64,000 nucleotides of DNA, taken from the NCBI GenBank assembly GCA_019137255.1, contig WPDH01000174.1, positions 62,001-126,000 on the forward strand, in the 5' to 3' direction. The notes under the pieces were generated by a model that saw only the letters and a list, made by a program, of their open reading frames with translations, had not been told where the DNA came from and made no database searches. Of the stretch, positions 34,691 to 47,474 are shown in pieces (the first letter of the stretch is position 1; each line of letters opens with the position of its first letter). The stretch is from Corinectria fuckeliana. Lineage: Eukaryota > Ascomycota > Sordariomycetes > Hypocreales > Nectriaceae. The position numbers were made by a program, and so were the translations under genes.

Positions 34691-34701
34691 ATGAGGGCAT
34701 T
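34691..34701 (-). promoter_or_regulatory. Upstream element of 5S copy B
   Basis: AATGCCCTCAT on the minus strand, at about -27 to -37 from the 5S start, matching copy A at the same spacing. Confidence 0.55.
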
Positions 34702-37700
34702 GTAGTCACAACTTGAAATCCGTCAAGAACTGACACACAGCTGGGAGGTACTGTCAGCTTTAGTTCAAGGATTTTTATCAACGCGTTTGATCCGAGCTCT
34801 TCCCGTTTCTTTTTTCTATGAAATTGCGGCTAGGCAAGATGTGTTGTGCGTCAACCGTCTTGAGACGCCATCGTGTCTGTCGTACGACTTCTCACTTACT
34901 CACAAGGGCCAGAGACACGTTGCCCTGCTTGGCAGGATCCAACTAACGGTCCCATCGGCGGTACGGGATTTTGTAGCTGAGTGGGCGTAGAGACAAGCCC
35001 ACATCCACTAATTGTACTGTATAAGCCTAGCCTCGCGAGTCATACGAGAGGCGATGCAGAAGCAGAAAAAGAAACCCGCTTGAACGTTCCAAGCATACTG
35101 AATCCATGCCACGAGGCAAGGACGGGAATCTTCTCTTGGAAAACTTAGCTTAGTTCCTACGGTCGGGCGATCTGACAGGCGGGGAGGTGATCCGGCTGGC
35201 TTAATCGCACACCAGTCCACGGGGAAGCACGAGTATGGGGCCGCGCTCAATCAAGACGTGAATAACCCAGTCTCTGTAAGCTTGAGAGGTAAGAAAGCGG
35301 AGAACGTTTCAGGGAGTTAGAGTTTGTCAGACAAGGCTGCTTTCGCTGTAATTGATTGGCTGTTCAGTCTGCCTGGTCTTTGCCCTCACTGGCGCCTCGG
35401 GATGAGCTGGGTGGTTACGGTCTCTACCGCCGCTCACTTTTTTTATCTGGTCCTCAGATGGCCTCGGGACCATGATTTAGCTTCTACTTCAAGACTCCGC
35501 TGGGACTGATGAAACCCGGCGGAGATCGGCCGCTTTCCCAGCTAATTACCAGATTGGTCTTCGTACCTTGGGCCCACGGCATGTTGTCGGATACGTCGGA
35601 AGAAAGATTCTTCATCCTTAGGTCTTCATCATAAGGTCTTCATCACAAGGTTGGGCCTGCGATCTCTCAACATTCAATGGATCGCGGTAATCAATAGTGG
35701 CATGAAGTTTCCTTGTCTTGGGACAGCCCAAGTTGTTAGGAGTTGACTCGATCCAATCGGTCTCACCCTCCGCGACTAGCACCTCTCCTCGTACCAGAGT
35801 TTTCCATTCAGCAAAGCTCTAGCGACTTTGTACAGAGATCAAGGAATAGAGGGGGTGCTTGCCCGCTTGCCCCTCCGCTTTCCCCGCCTCCCTGGATTTT
35901 GGCGTGGCCGGTGAGGCTCGCCATTTCAGGGGTCAGTCATCATGACCTGAGCGACAGATCTTGATCCACTTGCTCATCACAATGAGCCTCTATCGCCCAA
36001 TAAATACACAGCCTGTCGGTCTGTAAATGACGTGGAGGGCGATTAGCGCCGCTTGGTAGGATGGCTAGTGGCGCGGTGTGGTTGCGTCGCCCTTAACAAG
36101 GTCAAGTTAGATCGAGTGATGGGTTTGTTTCCCCCGAGTTCCTCGCTCTACGGCTACTAGAGCGGGCTAGGGCACCGGGGCGTGAAAGTAACGATGAATT
36201 CCCGCCTGACTAAGGTACTGCATACCAAAGTTTCAAGGGGCGCAAGTACCGCTTGACCGAAGTGGAGGACAAACCGGTAGTTCTACGCCGTGAGGCAGTG
36301 ACTCGGGCTTGAACAGACCGGTCGGCTGCACAAGATTTAGATCTCGGGAGCCTCGCCTCTCCCTAGTGACAGGTGGTGGATCTAGCAGTCGCCACACCAG
36401 GCTGTAGGAGATTACGTTGGGTGCGGTGTGGGTGGGAGATGGGGAGGAAAGAATCTGCACAAACACGACCGCTTCCGTTCCGATTTACATGCTCCTGACT
36501 TATCAAAGAAGCTTCAAAGATGCCGATACTTCGGTGATGGAAGAGGCGTTTGGTTTGAACAGAATTTGACGAGTACCGGGGTTTCCGCTCCGCCGCTGGT
36601 GATGGATGCGTCCGCCATTGCCCCGTCGACGCGTTGCACACGCGAAGTTGAGACGCCACAAGGCTCTAGAGAGTGTGTCTGTTGTTTAATTTGAGACGGC
36701 TGGGTGTCTTGGTTCGCTCATCATCCTTCTGGCTGTCCCTGGCATTCGGCGTGCATCGCCAGCCCTGCCCGTCCCCTGAGCGAGTGAGCAACCACACTTC
36801 CAACGAGCGGAGAGTACCTCCCTCAGCCGGTGGTCGAAATGAAACCAATCGAAGATGCTGGTGCTGCCTTAAATCGTCCGCCCCCACGGTTGCGAACCGC
36901 GTGGCGGACGACTGGAATGCCAGCGGTTCCGGAATCGACCTAGCCAAAACCCTGTAGGCTTCGATCCGCCTACAGGCAGGCCTGTCCCGGGAGCCAAGGA
37001 GGATGGGTCCAGCTACACCGGGAATCTTCCTCCGAGCGCCTCAATCAATCATGTCTCTTGTGGGGTCTTGCCCGCTTCACGCTCGAACATCGAGGGGACT
37101 CAGCTCCCGGAGGCGCGCGCGGATGGGTGACGGTAACGGGCCAAGAGCAGTGATGTGAAGGAGGCGCCAGGCTTTCTCAACCGGTGAAGAACTTGAACTT
37201 GGGACTAAGAGCTGAAGGAGGAAAATGTGTGCTGGTGTGGGTGTGACCAAGGAGAAGAAGGCTCTAACTCTCCAGGCTGCAAGATTCTGTTGGCTGCTTA
37301 TCACGCCTTCTCTGCTGGGAGAGCTGAAAGCCTCGTTCAATCCCGCCACTGACACTAATTCCACCCCCCCTTCTGTCGTCAGGGGCACCTTTGTTTGCTC
37401 TGTGTGCTTATCGGCTGGTCTTGGTGGCACCGAGATGCCCTTAGCACCAAGTAGTCCGGACGCCTTATGCGCCCTCTGACGTGCTACAGCAGACACCCTC
37501 TCCCAGATTTATCCTCGCCATCACCCCAATGAATCCTGTGTTCTCTTCTCTCTTCTCTCATCCTCTGTCCTTCTGCGATTGGTCTCCAGCTCTTGTCGGT
37601 GTGATTGTTTCCTCCCAGCTCCGTCTCCGTTCCGAGACGCGTCTCTGTAACCGCCACCCGGTTCATCATGAACACCATGACGACGTTTCTTGGCAACTCG

Positions 37701-39460
37701 CTGGCCTGGATTAGGCACGAGGCGTATCACACCGCAACTACAGCCTTGCTTTTGACGTTTTCGAAAACTTGAAAAGGGGGCTCGACACCGAAGATGTCTA
37801 CCCGCCAACCCAGAAACTAGACAGGAGCATTCGAGTCAAGCACAAGCAGCGATCATTGTCCTCAGCCTGATCCCAGCCTCGTCCCCTACACAATAGTCTA
37901 TACAGAGACAAAGAATAACTCCGGGCGCCAAAAGAATGGCGACCTCGATCGCATTTGGCCAGAGCGATAACACCAGGTCGAGGTAAGCCTCCCCCTGCCC
38001 TCGTCGGCTGCTCTTCTCATCTCCTCCTTCGAGGCTTTGCCAGCCCGGCTGACAGTAATACAGCGGCAAAGACGAGAGCCCCAAAAGCGAGACTTTTCCA
38101 GCGTTGCGCTCGAATAGCTCCTTGATCTCTCTGAATCGCTACCTAGACGACTTCGACGGTCCCATCAACGCCAGCCTGCATGATCCTCTCCGACCCAAAT
38201 CCTCTGCTCGCTTCCGCTGGCGACTAATCGGGCTACCTCTAGTCCACCTAGTCGACACTATACTCTCTCCGATTGCACATCAATCCTCCTCGAACGGTTG
38301 CTCGGGGTTCCTCTTCGGGATTGGAGCCCAATTCGACACGCTCGCTTGAGCTCGACTTGTATTTCAGTTGCGACGAAGCCTTCCCGAATAGCAGCAGACC
38401 CTACGGTGATTCATGTAGGTCGAGGCGAAACCCAAACCCAAACGAGGATCTAACCTCGGTCAGGCTGTTGATCACGGACAACCCGAGTCTTGCGACGTCC
38501 TCCTTTTCAGTTGCGAAAGCGGAACCCCTCGAGCCGCTTCTCCAGCCTCGGCCGCCAGATACGAGCCAGAACTCTGATCCTTATGCCAATCACTGCTTCC
38601 AGTAGTATGTCCGATACCTTTCGCTCGATCGCTTTGCAACAGCGGGTGGTTACTTCACGCCTATGATCTTGTGCCTTTTCGCAGACTTGGCGTTTTGGCC
38701 TACGGATCGAGGCTGGAAGAACTGGTTCATGAGGAAACACATCGAAGATTTACATGAGACTTTCGGGAAGGCTCTCCCCCGTATGGCAAAGGGTTTTAAG
38801 ATTCACAGGGTCTCTAGCACTCATATCGTCTTGCATAATGCTTTTGCTTCTTTAAGTCAGCCTTTTATACTCCGCTTTTAAGTCGCTGCTCTATTATTAT
38901 TTTAGCTAAAATGTTAGAATCTTTTTCATGTCAACTATTGCTAACTGACAAACTGACTTTATCCTATATTATAACTTACTTGATGTTTAAGAGAAATAAT
39001 TCTTAGTAAAGACTTAGTAAAAAATAAAAAATAGAGTAACTAGTTAGTAAAGAAAACGATTAACTTGCTGTAGGTTTTTATTGCAAAATTTCCCAAGACT
39101 ACCTCAACTCAAAGCGCGTATGGCTTATCATGAACCACGAGCTGGCACTGGTGGTTAACTGGACTCTTTATTATTCTTAGATATCGCCATTGGTGAAAAG
39201 GACCCTTTAAAGAGAAGTAGTGCTAGTCTCGAAGCCACGGTGTACCTACCTACAGGCCTAACATCCCACCCCTGTACGTAGAGACTATAGTCCGACACTA
39301 ACATCAGATAGTTGAATCCTTCACGATCTCTCATGCTGAAGAATAAAAGCTTAACACAATAAGATCGCGATTTCACGATAGCCATTTAGAGCCCCAAAAC
39401 TGATTTATTTGACCCCTATCCAGGGATTTGATTTAGGCATTTCCGTGCGTCCGTGCGAAA
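34702..39460. other. 4.8-kb gene-poor region
   Basis: Many short frames on both strands but none with a recognisable domain or a consistent splice model. The frame at 38663-38881 (plus; contains GWKNWFMRKHIEDLHETFGK) looks protein-like and could be an exon or fragment. 38880-39060 is AT-rich. No further 5S or tRNA copy was found. Confidence 0.5.
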
Positions 39461-40015
39461 CTATGACTCCGATCTGTATACGATTGTTCCTGCACTAGGT
39501 CCAAGCCCGTCATCTTTGGCACAAAGATGCCTTGTTCCAAGGTCATGATCCAGACTATCATTGTCGTACACACCATGCTCGACTCTGTCAACGCCGGCTA
39601 CAAGCGTGACCCCAGTAAACCTCTCGACTGCTCTGCAGATGAGGCAATGCGCTTCAAGGTCCACGGGGTCCTGGGGGACTTGGGAGGGCTTGGGCTTCGC
39701 GGCCTTCTTGGGGGCCCGGGAGGTCTTGAGCTTGGGCTCCGCGGGCCTCATGGGGGCTAGGGTGGACCTGAGGACCCTGGAGTTTTTGGGTAACTCGGGC
39801 TCCACGGACTCCTCGGGCGGGTCTCGGAAATGCTCTTCCAGGCATCTTTTGTTGCATACCGGACACTTTCTTAGCACAGAGTCATAGCATGTCTCATCCA
39901 GAGCGCGATGCTGGAAGGCGAGTTGATCTATCATGCAAGTCTTGCCGAGTTCCCAGCCGAGGCCAACCGTTTTCAAGGAAGGCTCGTTCTTGCATTTGGG
40001 GCATGTGGCGTCCAT
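39461..40015 (-). CDS. Small cysteine-rich, zinc-ribbon-like hypothetical protein
   Basis: A single open frame of 184 residues from the ATG at 40015. The N-terminus has Cys pairs CPKC and CPVC plus isolated Cys (MDATCPKCKN, RKCPVCNKRCLEEHF), compatible with two zinc knuckles. The middle is Pro/Lys/Ala-rich and disordered, and a CLICRAVERF segment follows. No named family is recognised. It is isolated from other genes. Confidence 0.5.
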   Translation of the reverse strand: MDATCPKCKNEPSLKTVGLGWELGKTCMIDQLAFQHRALDETCYDSVLRKCPVCNKRCLEEHFRDPPEESVEPELPKNSRVLRSTLAPMRPAEPKLKTSRAPKKAAKPKPSQVPQDPVDLEAHCLICRAVERFTGVTLVAGVDRVEHGVYDNDSLDHDLGTRHLCAKDDGLGPSAGTIVYRSES

Positions 40016-40674
40016 GGTGATTTTTCCGATGTTCGTGTAGACTTAGAATGGAGTCGAAGATGGTGGAGAGATCTCTTTGGCAAAGAATTTAGGGCTGTGC
40101 TGATATGTGTCTCGGCAGACCCTTATAACCTCGCACAATGAGATGAATCGCTGCTCTGTGAAGCATTAAGTGAAACATTCACTCCTAGAATTTATCTTAT
40201 CAGAATGGACAATAATGTGAGTGGGAGTGATGCACATGTAAATTGTTTAGCTGGTGGTGTGCTGAGGCTTGACCCAACCCCGGTACTAAGACATCACCAT
40301 TTAAGTCTGACTGAAGTGAGAGTGATGTTCCCAATGCCGTTGCACCTGGTCTCTGCCCGGAGATCTGTCGCAGTATCTGACACGCTGAAATCTGTCCATT
40401 GGGTCTTGTGCGTGTATCTTTGCTACATTTTACCTTGACAAACGACACAGATTATATGAATAAGAATAAAGGTATTCTGAACCAGATTCTACAGCAGATA
40501 AAGAACGAGTCGTGACGATTCTAACCGGAGTGTGAAACCCGAGAACAAGCCTCGTACGTTTCTAGCTCAGTAGACAAAGAGAAACAGTTTTAAATCTAGG
40601 CCTCGTTCTTCCTATCCGCTATCCAAAATCTCTTTGTTTCCCGGCCTAACGGCCCCAAGAAGTGTCTCACCTAA
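40016..40674. other. Intergenic, no supported gene
   Basis: About 660 bases holding the 5' flank of the zinc-ribbon-like gene and the 3' flank of the GTPase gene. Nothing else recognised. Confidence 0.5.
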
Positions 40675-43600
40675 TCACCCACGAATCGCATCCTTGATCC
40701 TGTCAATCTCCCCCTTCCCTGCTTTGACAGCCCTATCGACACGGTTGCGAAACGCAGGATCCTGCTCGCTCTCTAACATTACGTTATCGCTGAGAACAAT
40801 GTCCAGGGTTCCATGAACAGAAGCCAGATAAGTTGCAACTCCAGTGCTGATCTTCTCTTGGGCTTCGTTGGCAAGCACGTGGAAACGCTTTTGGAACTCT
40901 TTCATCAAATCACGAAACAGGTCGTCGTTGGAAAGCGCGTTGTTGATGATGTTCTTTCTCACAGCATGACTATGTCCTCCTAAGAGCAAGAACAGTCGTT
41001 AGAACTGAATACAAGGCTCTTCTCCGTTTAGGCACAAAGATGTGCAATGCACTCTGTGTGATCACTCACCACTTTCTTGGTTGCAGGATCTGTACGGTTT
41101 ATCCATAGCTTGCCCAATGAGCGAAGTCTGATAGCCAGACATGGCATCCGTACACAAGCTCCTAGTGTATTAAACGTCAGTGTCTTGATTTCAAGCGGGG
41201 TAATGTAATACTACAAGCCTTACTTTGAACTGGTTCTAAAATCCTCGTACGTTTGTTCAATGTTGCTCAGCAAAACGTGCTGCTGTGACACAAGCGCCTC
41301 CATGAGAGGGTTTGTTATCTCGGGGATGTCACTCATATTATCCTCTAAGAACCGAGTCAGCAAGAGGAAGAGGAAGGTCCGTGGCTTTGGCATTCCCAGA
41401 GCCCGAAACCGGTGAAAAGCAAGGTTTTCTTATGTCAGGTTCGATGAGAGGAGCGCAACTCGTCTTGGAGGGAAGACGTACTCAAATGTTCAATCGACCA
41501 GTCGGTCAACTCTTCAACCAGGGTTTCAGCCTCAGCCCCCCGGCTCTCAATGAGAGAGCACAGAGACTTCCAGGGCCTCTTCAGATCCTGAACCATTTGC
41601 TCAATCGCCTCCTCATTCCAGTTGTGCTGTCCAGCCACTGGGGTTTTGTAATCGCCGAAATTTCGACAAAAGGCCGAGTAAGTCGCTGCGCCATCGCAAG
41701 TCAGGATTCCGTTGCCCCAAAGCAGGAAAGGGAGCGAGATGTCGCTAACAACTTACCATGGTGCCACTGATAATGATAGATAGGTTAGGCTTGAACTTCG
41801 TTGAGACGCTTGAATAGATACTTACTCCACTCCACTCGTATCCCGCCTCTATTGCTGCCTCGCTCCATTCATCGATGCGTTGTTCTTCGGGATGGCTGTT
41901 AGTAGCCTTTCAGCAACAGGGCTAGAGACCAAGAGGTAAGTGAACACCTACTCTCATATACTTGCTCCTTGAAATCCGCCTTGATCAATTTGGCAACCTG
42001 GTTGACGCTACAGGACTTGGAAGCCAGATCCTACTCAATCAAGTCAGTCCGATGACCACCAGGATGAGGTTTGTCTCATCAGAACATACGCACTTTTATC
42101 AGGCGCTTCTCGAGCTTCTGCAAGGTCTCGCGCACGATTTGCTTCCTCTCGGCGTCAGCACTGCCCGCGCCAGACTGAACCCAGAGCTCAATCTGAGCAA
42201 AGAGGTCGGGAATGGCATGGTTCATGTGGCGCGTGGCGATGCGGCGCTGGCTGTTCGCGACGATCGAGATGCAGTGTTTCCGCACCTCGAGGATGCCGCT
42301 CAGCTGGAGGTAAATGAGGGCGGCGTCTCGTGACTCGTCCCGGTGGTCCCAGTAGTTCTTGTTGCTCACGCAGAACACTCTGACTTCCCCCGTTGGCACC
42401 TTGCTGCTGTACTGGTGCTTGAGCTTCTGCTCGATGGTGGAGTTTCGCGTTGTGACAAGATAGTCGTGTAACCTAAGACAGCAATTTGCGCGTTAGCATC
42501 TGTTACGATGTTCACCGAAGCAGAGATGCTGGGAATTCATTTCGTACTCAAATTCGTGACGTTTCTTTCTCTTCCTAGAAGCAAGGACTGTTAATTTTCA
42601 TTCAAGTAGAGCCCGGCGCTGCCGGACCGACAAAGGATCAGATCCGCCTACTTACAGAATAAGACGCTGGCGATCTTGAAGTTTTCTCTTCAAGACTTCC
42701 TCGTCATCCGAAAGATCCTCGTACGCTTCAAACTCAGCAATCTCAGATTCAATGTCAGCGCTGTCTCGCTTGTCAGTTGCAACTGCATCACTGAGGTGCT
42801 GGATATCTTGTGACTTCTGTCCTACCCAGTCCTTCTTAGCCTCGTCGGCTTGAATGTCCTATGGAAGCGATCAGTCTCGAGATTGCAGATCCAACTCATT
42901 CATAAAGCTAGTTGACACCATTTACCTCGGATCTGGTACAGATGATTCCGACATTAGACAACTTAGCCTTCCGGGCCAACTCCAACACGGACTCAACTCC
43001 TGCGTCAGTCACGGCACGTCAAATGTTGCAAATGACAAAGATCTCGTCGCATTCGAGCATAAACCGCTCGGTGATTCGTCTGCGAGCCAAGTTCATATCA
43101 TGAAGACCTGTCGAATTGAGCTCGAATCTCATCTTCGCCTGCCAATAGGTCTATATCGGTCCAGCATACCTGGAAGATCAACAAGCACGAGACCCTTGCT
43201 TAGGATATGCGCATCGAGAAAGAGCCTTTGTAAAGTATCAGCTTAATCGGTTCATGGGTTTTACGCGGGGCATTCGAGTTACCTTATCTTTCTAATAAAT
43301 GGCCACTTTGCTGGCTTTCTCCTCGAGGTCGGTTCCGAGGAGAGCTCCATCAACCTGGTAGAGCAGGTCTCCAACGAAAGTCCGGACTCACGAGGACTGA
43401 TCTCGGAGGGTCTGGCATCCGCGGCCCATGAGATGAGACTCCGGAGAACCCTGTCTTCTGATTCCTCCATCAGAAAGCCATCATCATCCATGCGGTCACG
43501 AAACATGGAGCGAAAAGTATCGCGCGCTCGCTTCGCAACTTCTTTCATGTCCTCTCTCTCAGCAGGGTCCATCTTGTCCTGGTCAAAGTGGAATTGCCGA

Positions 43601-44702
43601 TACGAGCCGAGCAGTCTGGATATCTGGTCACTAATCTCATCCATGGAGAATAACTCAACCTCTATGCCATATTCATTGTTGTCGTGGTAGTGATATTCCG
43701 TGACAACACATGTGCATGCCTCACCGCTATTGCTCTGTCACTGCATTAATATACTGAAAGATCGAGATGGGGTCGGACGAGTACTAAACTCACAGTCCTG
43801 GCAAGAGCTTTGGCGTCCAGAAGGGAGTTTAGAAGGCTGCTTTTCCCTAAGAAGCAGAGGGTCACTATTTAGTAACGGTTCCTCGAGAGATCTGAAGGTG
43901 TAGCTCACCAACTCCAGAGTCGCCGACGAAACCAACAGTGCGGGTAGATGGATAACTGAAGTTTGCCAAGTCCCTAGCTTCGACGTACAGCCGCTTCATG
44001 GTAGTGTCCGGGTCATTGTGCAGTGCATTGCTTCCCAGCACATCCCGCGTGTGCGACATCAGCCTCGTTGCGCTCCGGAGGGCTTGCTGGAAGGACGGGG
44101 AATGGAAAGCATCTTGTGGAAGCTCCTCGTCCTTGACATCGTGCGGCATGACCATTCTTGAGCTTGAACACCTCTTCTGAGACTTTGGTAGAGGTGTGCC
44201 CGACTTATCCTTGGGAGTTGAAGCGTCGGGCGCAAGGGACACGGAGCGACTGTCGGATCCTCGAGCCACGGCATCAATGGCAGCTGCTATGTCAAAGTTA
44301 TTCCACATACCATCGGGGCTTGAAAGCCGCATGCGCTGCAGAGCGGACTCCATCCAGTGGCTCTCCGACTGGTCCTTGCTAGCAGTTGTGCTACCTCTGC
44401 CATCGCCAACGGGGGACACCAAGGCCGGCGGGTTAACAGAGACAGATGGCGTTTGGAGATGCGAAGATCTACTGGGAGTCGTGGAAGACGTGGAGGCGAG
44501 GTCGGATGTAGGAGTCGAGGAACCCTGCTGTTCAATGGAGGGGATGGGGACGTCAGCGTTGGCGCGCCGTGGGCTGATGTTGCTGGGAGTCGGAGTGGCG
44601 GCAGAGCCAGCAATGTCAGGTCGACGCTGTGATGGTATGCGTCAGATCATGCGGGGGACGATGAGGAGTTGTTCAAGGGAGAAAACCAACAATTCTCGCC
44701 AT
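40675..44702 (-). CDS. Dynamin-like large GTPase (SLIP-GC-like), with an in-frame TGA
   Basis: Sixteen exons on the minus strand: 44702-44691, 44626-43909, 43846-43794, 43734-43283, 43225-43170, 43107-42926, 42858-42656, 42574-42548, 42472-42094, 42030-41948, 41895-41826, 41766-41757, 41685-41482, 41344-41224, 41161-41070, 40979-40675. The sum is 2967 bases (988 codons) and all phases agree. Exon 1 (12 bases) is uncertain. Residues 1-235 are Ser/Pro-rich and disordered. The GTPase has G1 GDSGVGKSS (about 239-247), G3 DLPG (428-431) and a G4-like CTRSED. A charged coiled coil and helical stalk follow, with WHHATYSAFCRNFGDY and GQHNWNEEAIEQM. The family resembles animal nuclear GTPase SLIP-GC. 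Codon 460 is TGA (43019-43021) between VICNI and RAVTDAGVES; otherwise the gene is intact. Recent pseudogene, readthrough or sequence error are all possible. Confidence 0.78.
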
Positions 44703-45764
44703 GGCTTAGGATGTTTGAAGACTGGAGCGTAAAGGTGTTTGTTGGTGCTAGTAGCCAGTTGTTGCAGTTGGGTCAGAAGCATGTATGAGGGTTTTGGAAA
44801 CAAGGAAAGGTGATGAACGGACGAATGGGTGGATTTTAAAGCCGCTCGCAGGAGGAAGCCTGCAGGTGCGTGTTGGTTGCGCTGACAAGCTGAGTATCCC
44901 TCCGTTAGAGAATATGCTGTTGGCTCTCAGTGGATCCGGTCAGGAGGCGGGCGGCTATCAACTCCAAGGGCTGTGCAGCTTCCATTGCCCAATCAACTCG
45001 ACCCAAGGAGACCCTCGTTGCGACCAAGGCTACGCAGCCCTGTTTTTACGCCCTGGCTATGTTGTATGTTGTCTCAAAGTATGCATGGCTGCGGCGGTTG
45101 TGACAATGAATGCGCAGACCTGCCTGAAAGAGACTAGGATACGAAATCAAAATCCCTACCAGGCGTAGTCGATCTTTCAGCCGGCCCGTATAATCGACCG
45201 CAATGGCTATTTATTGTAACGCGTTGCACGCTCTTGGGTCTTTCTTCGGTCGCATCCAGACACCCCTAGCATTCACTGTGAAACAAGAGGCAGATCTATT
45301 TTAAGAAACAAAAACGAGGCAGCACTTCCCCGGGACCTAATCATTATCTACTCAGGTATCGTCCAATCGCCAGAAACTATGGATATGCTGTCTTTGATTA
45401 GGCCCTGTGGAGAGACTCATTCGGACGCTACTCTTCCCAACCATGCTAGGTCTAGCACTACTTGAATACTTCCTTTTAGATAAAGCTGTGTAACTTCTAA
45501 GCTTACATCAGTTCAGTTAATGTCGGGCTCTTTCCCCGTATTATATACGATTACACTACCTTAATGGCAGTGCTTCTGCGTGTCGCTTACTCAAATTCAC
45601 CTCATCAAATCGCACAGTTCAAGTTAGATCATTAATTGCCTAGGTAGTTTTACATAAGCAGAAACGCAACCATACGGTGGACTTGTTAATAGCCAGTATC
45701 CCGCCAAGCCGTCGCGTTCCAACATCCAGTAACCATTCAGGGTATCAAGCCGTGGTCTTGTGTA
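44703..45764. other. Intergenic, no supported gene
   Basis: About 1.06 kb. The plus-strand frame 44785-45168 covers the promoter of the GTPase gene and has no recognisable domain. 45450-45680 is AT-rich. Confidence 0.5.
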
Positions 45765-47474
45765 TTACATCCGGGACATCATTTCCGCGTCCGTCTTGAA
45801 GTCCTTGAACTCGCGGGCAGGAACCTTCTTCATGAAGAGCTCGTCTAGCTCCTCGTACGAGCGACCAGCAACCTCGGGCTGGCAAAACCAAAGGTAGACG
45901 GTAGACAGCACGGCCAAGCCGCCGAAGATGAAGGCGACCTTGGCTCCGAGGTTGGCCTGGTCGGGGTTGAACAGGAAAGGGATGACAAAGGCCCACATGG
46001 TCTATTCGCGTGTTAGTGAATTTTCCATGCGTAAACAGTGTAGGCTTTTGTCCTTGACGGGGGATGACTTACGAAAAGGCCATTCTGGAGAGCGAGCGAG
46101 AGGGAGGCCGTCTTGGCGCGAAGCCGGGAGGTGGCGATCTCGGTGAGAAGCGCGTACGCGGTAGCACCGATAGTCACGTTGTAGAAGTAGCAGTAGATCA
46201 AGAGCAAGGCGACAGTGCCCTTGGTAGCCGCAGGAGTACCGGCAACAGCAAGTCCGCCAGTGACGGTCAGGATGACGGTGAGGATAACCATGCCCCAGAT
46301 GGTCAGGGCGCGGCGGCCAACGCGGTCGATCAGGAACCACGAGGTGATGTTGCCGAGCATGGACAGAACCTGCTGGACGATGCCGAGCTTGAAGCTCTCG
46401 TCGGCGGAGTAGCCGGCCAGCTGCTGGTAGTAGGTCGAGTAGGAGGCCACGAAGAAGACGCCGCACAGGGCCTGGATGCTCATGGGGGCGACGGAGATCA
46501 TGGTGCGGCGGAGGTTGGACTTGCGGAAGCACTCGAGGTAGCTGGCCCCGTCGGTCTCCTTGCGGACCTCGTTGAGCGTCAGGGCGATGACGGCCAGGCG
46601 CTTCTCCGTCTCGACGCCCGTGTAGCCCAGGCGCTGCAGCGAGCGGGCGGCCTTGTCGTTCTTGCCGTGGTCGAGCAGCCACCAGGGCGACTCGGGCATG
46701 AAGGGGAGCGCGAGGGCGCCGAGGCCGCTGACGGCGTACTGCGAGACGAAGATGGCGCGGTAGGCCCAGCGCGTGGTGTCGCTGCCGGTGCCCTTGACCA
46801 CGAGGGACACGACGAAGGGACCAATGGTGAAGGCAATGGCGGCCGCGGCCGTGAGGGTTCCTCGGAGCGCCAGGGGGGCCACCTCGCCGATGTAGGTCAT
46901 GCTGACGGTGATGAAGGCGCCGACGGCGAAGCCGGCGATGAACTTGCCGGCGAAGAAGACCTCGTTTGTCGTGCTGACGGTCTCGACGGTGATGGCGGTG
47001 AAGACAATGATGTATCCGATGATGTAGGTGAGCTTGCGGCCGATGCGATCCGCGATCCATCCAGCGCCGAGAGATCCAACGACAGCCCTATATGCGATGT
47101 TGGTTTAGTCTCCCGGATCTATCCAAGGGTTTGTGAAGACAACGGTCCACTTACGATGCCACGGGAGCACCGCTGTAAGCGGACTGCCACTTTGCAGGGA
47201 GGACGTAGTCGCCTTCGAAGGGGGTTCCAAAGTCCTTGCGGAACTGCGGGATACCAATGACGATGCCGCCCGCCTGGTTGTCGAAGCTGGTGAGGATCAG
47301 GACGTAGATGGCGTAGACACACCACAGGAAGGCCATGGGACGCCTCTTGATGGCCTGCAGGGGCGTTTCATCGTGGTCTTCGGCGGCGGCGGCGTGGCCG
47401 ATCTGCTCGACGTGCTGAGGCTTGGAGTCGATGCCGTCGACGACGACGCCGCTCTCAGTCTTGAGGTCGCTCAT
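45765..47474 (-). CDS. MFS sugar porter (alpha-glucoside/maltose-permease-like)
   Basis: Three exons on the minus strand: 47474-47155, 47087-46073, 46001-45765, with introns of 67 and 71 bases; 523 residues. Twelve membrane segments are expected, with cytosolic N- and C-termini. Sugar-porter signatures are GWIADRIGRK after helix 2, PESPWWLLDHGK after helix 6, and DRVGRRALTIWG after helix 8. PESPWW, where most hexose transporters have PESPRW or PESPRY, is common in the fungal alpha-glucoside:H+ symporter branch. The acidic C-terminus has EVAGRSYEELDELF, also typical of that branch. It should import a sugar at the plasma membrane with protons. No hydrolase adjoins it. Confidence 0.92.

Noticed and set aside
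43019..43021. Removal of the TGA by a short intron (GTCATT..GCAG)
   Set aside because: The putative intron would be only 37 bases, would break the frame and would delete conserved residues.
44785..45168. 127-residue plus-strand open frame
   Set aside because: Overlies the divergent promoter region of the GTPase gene, has no domain or signal and no supporting splice context.
46064..47260. 398-residue plus-strand open frame
   Set aside because: Antisense to the MFS sugar transporter, whose exons and motifs are unambiguous.
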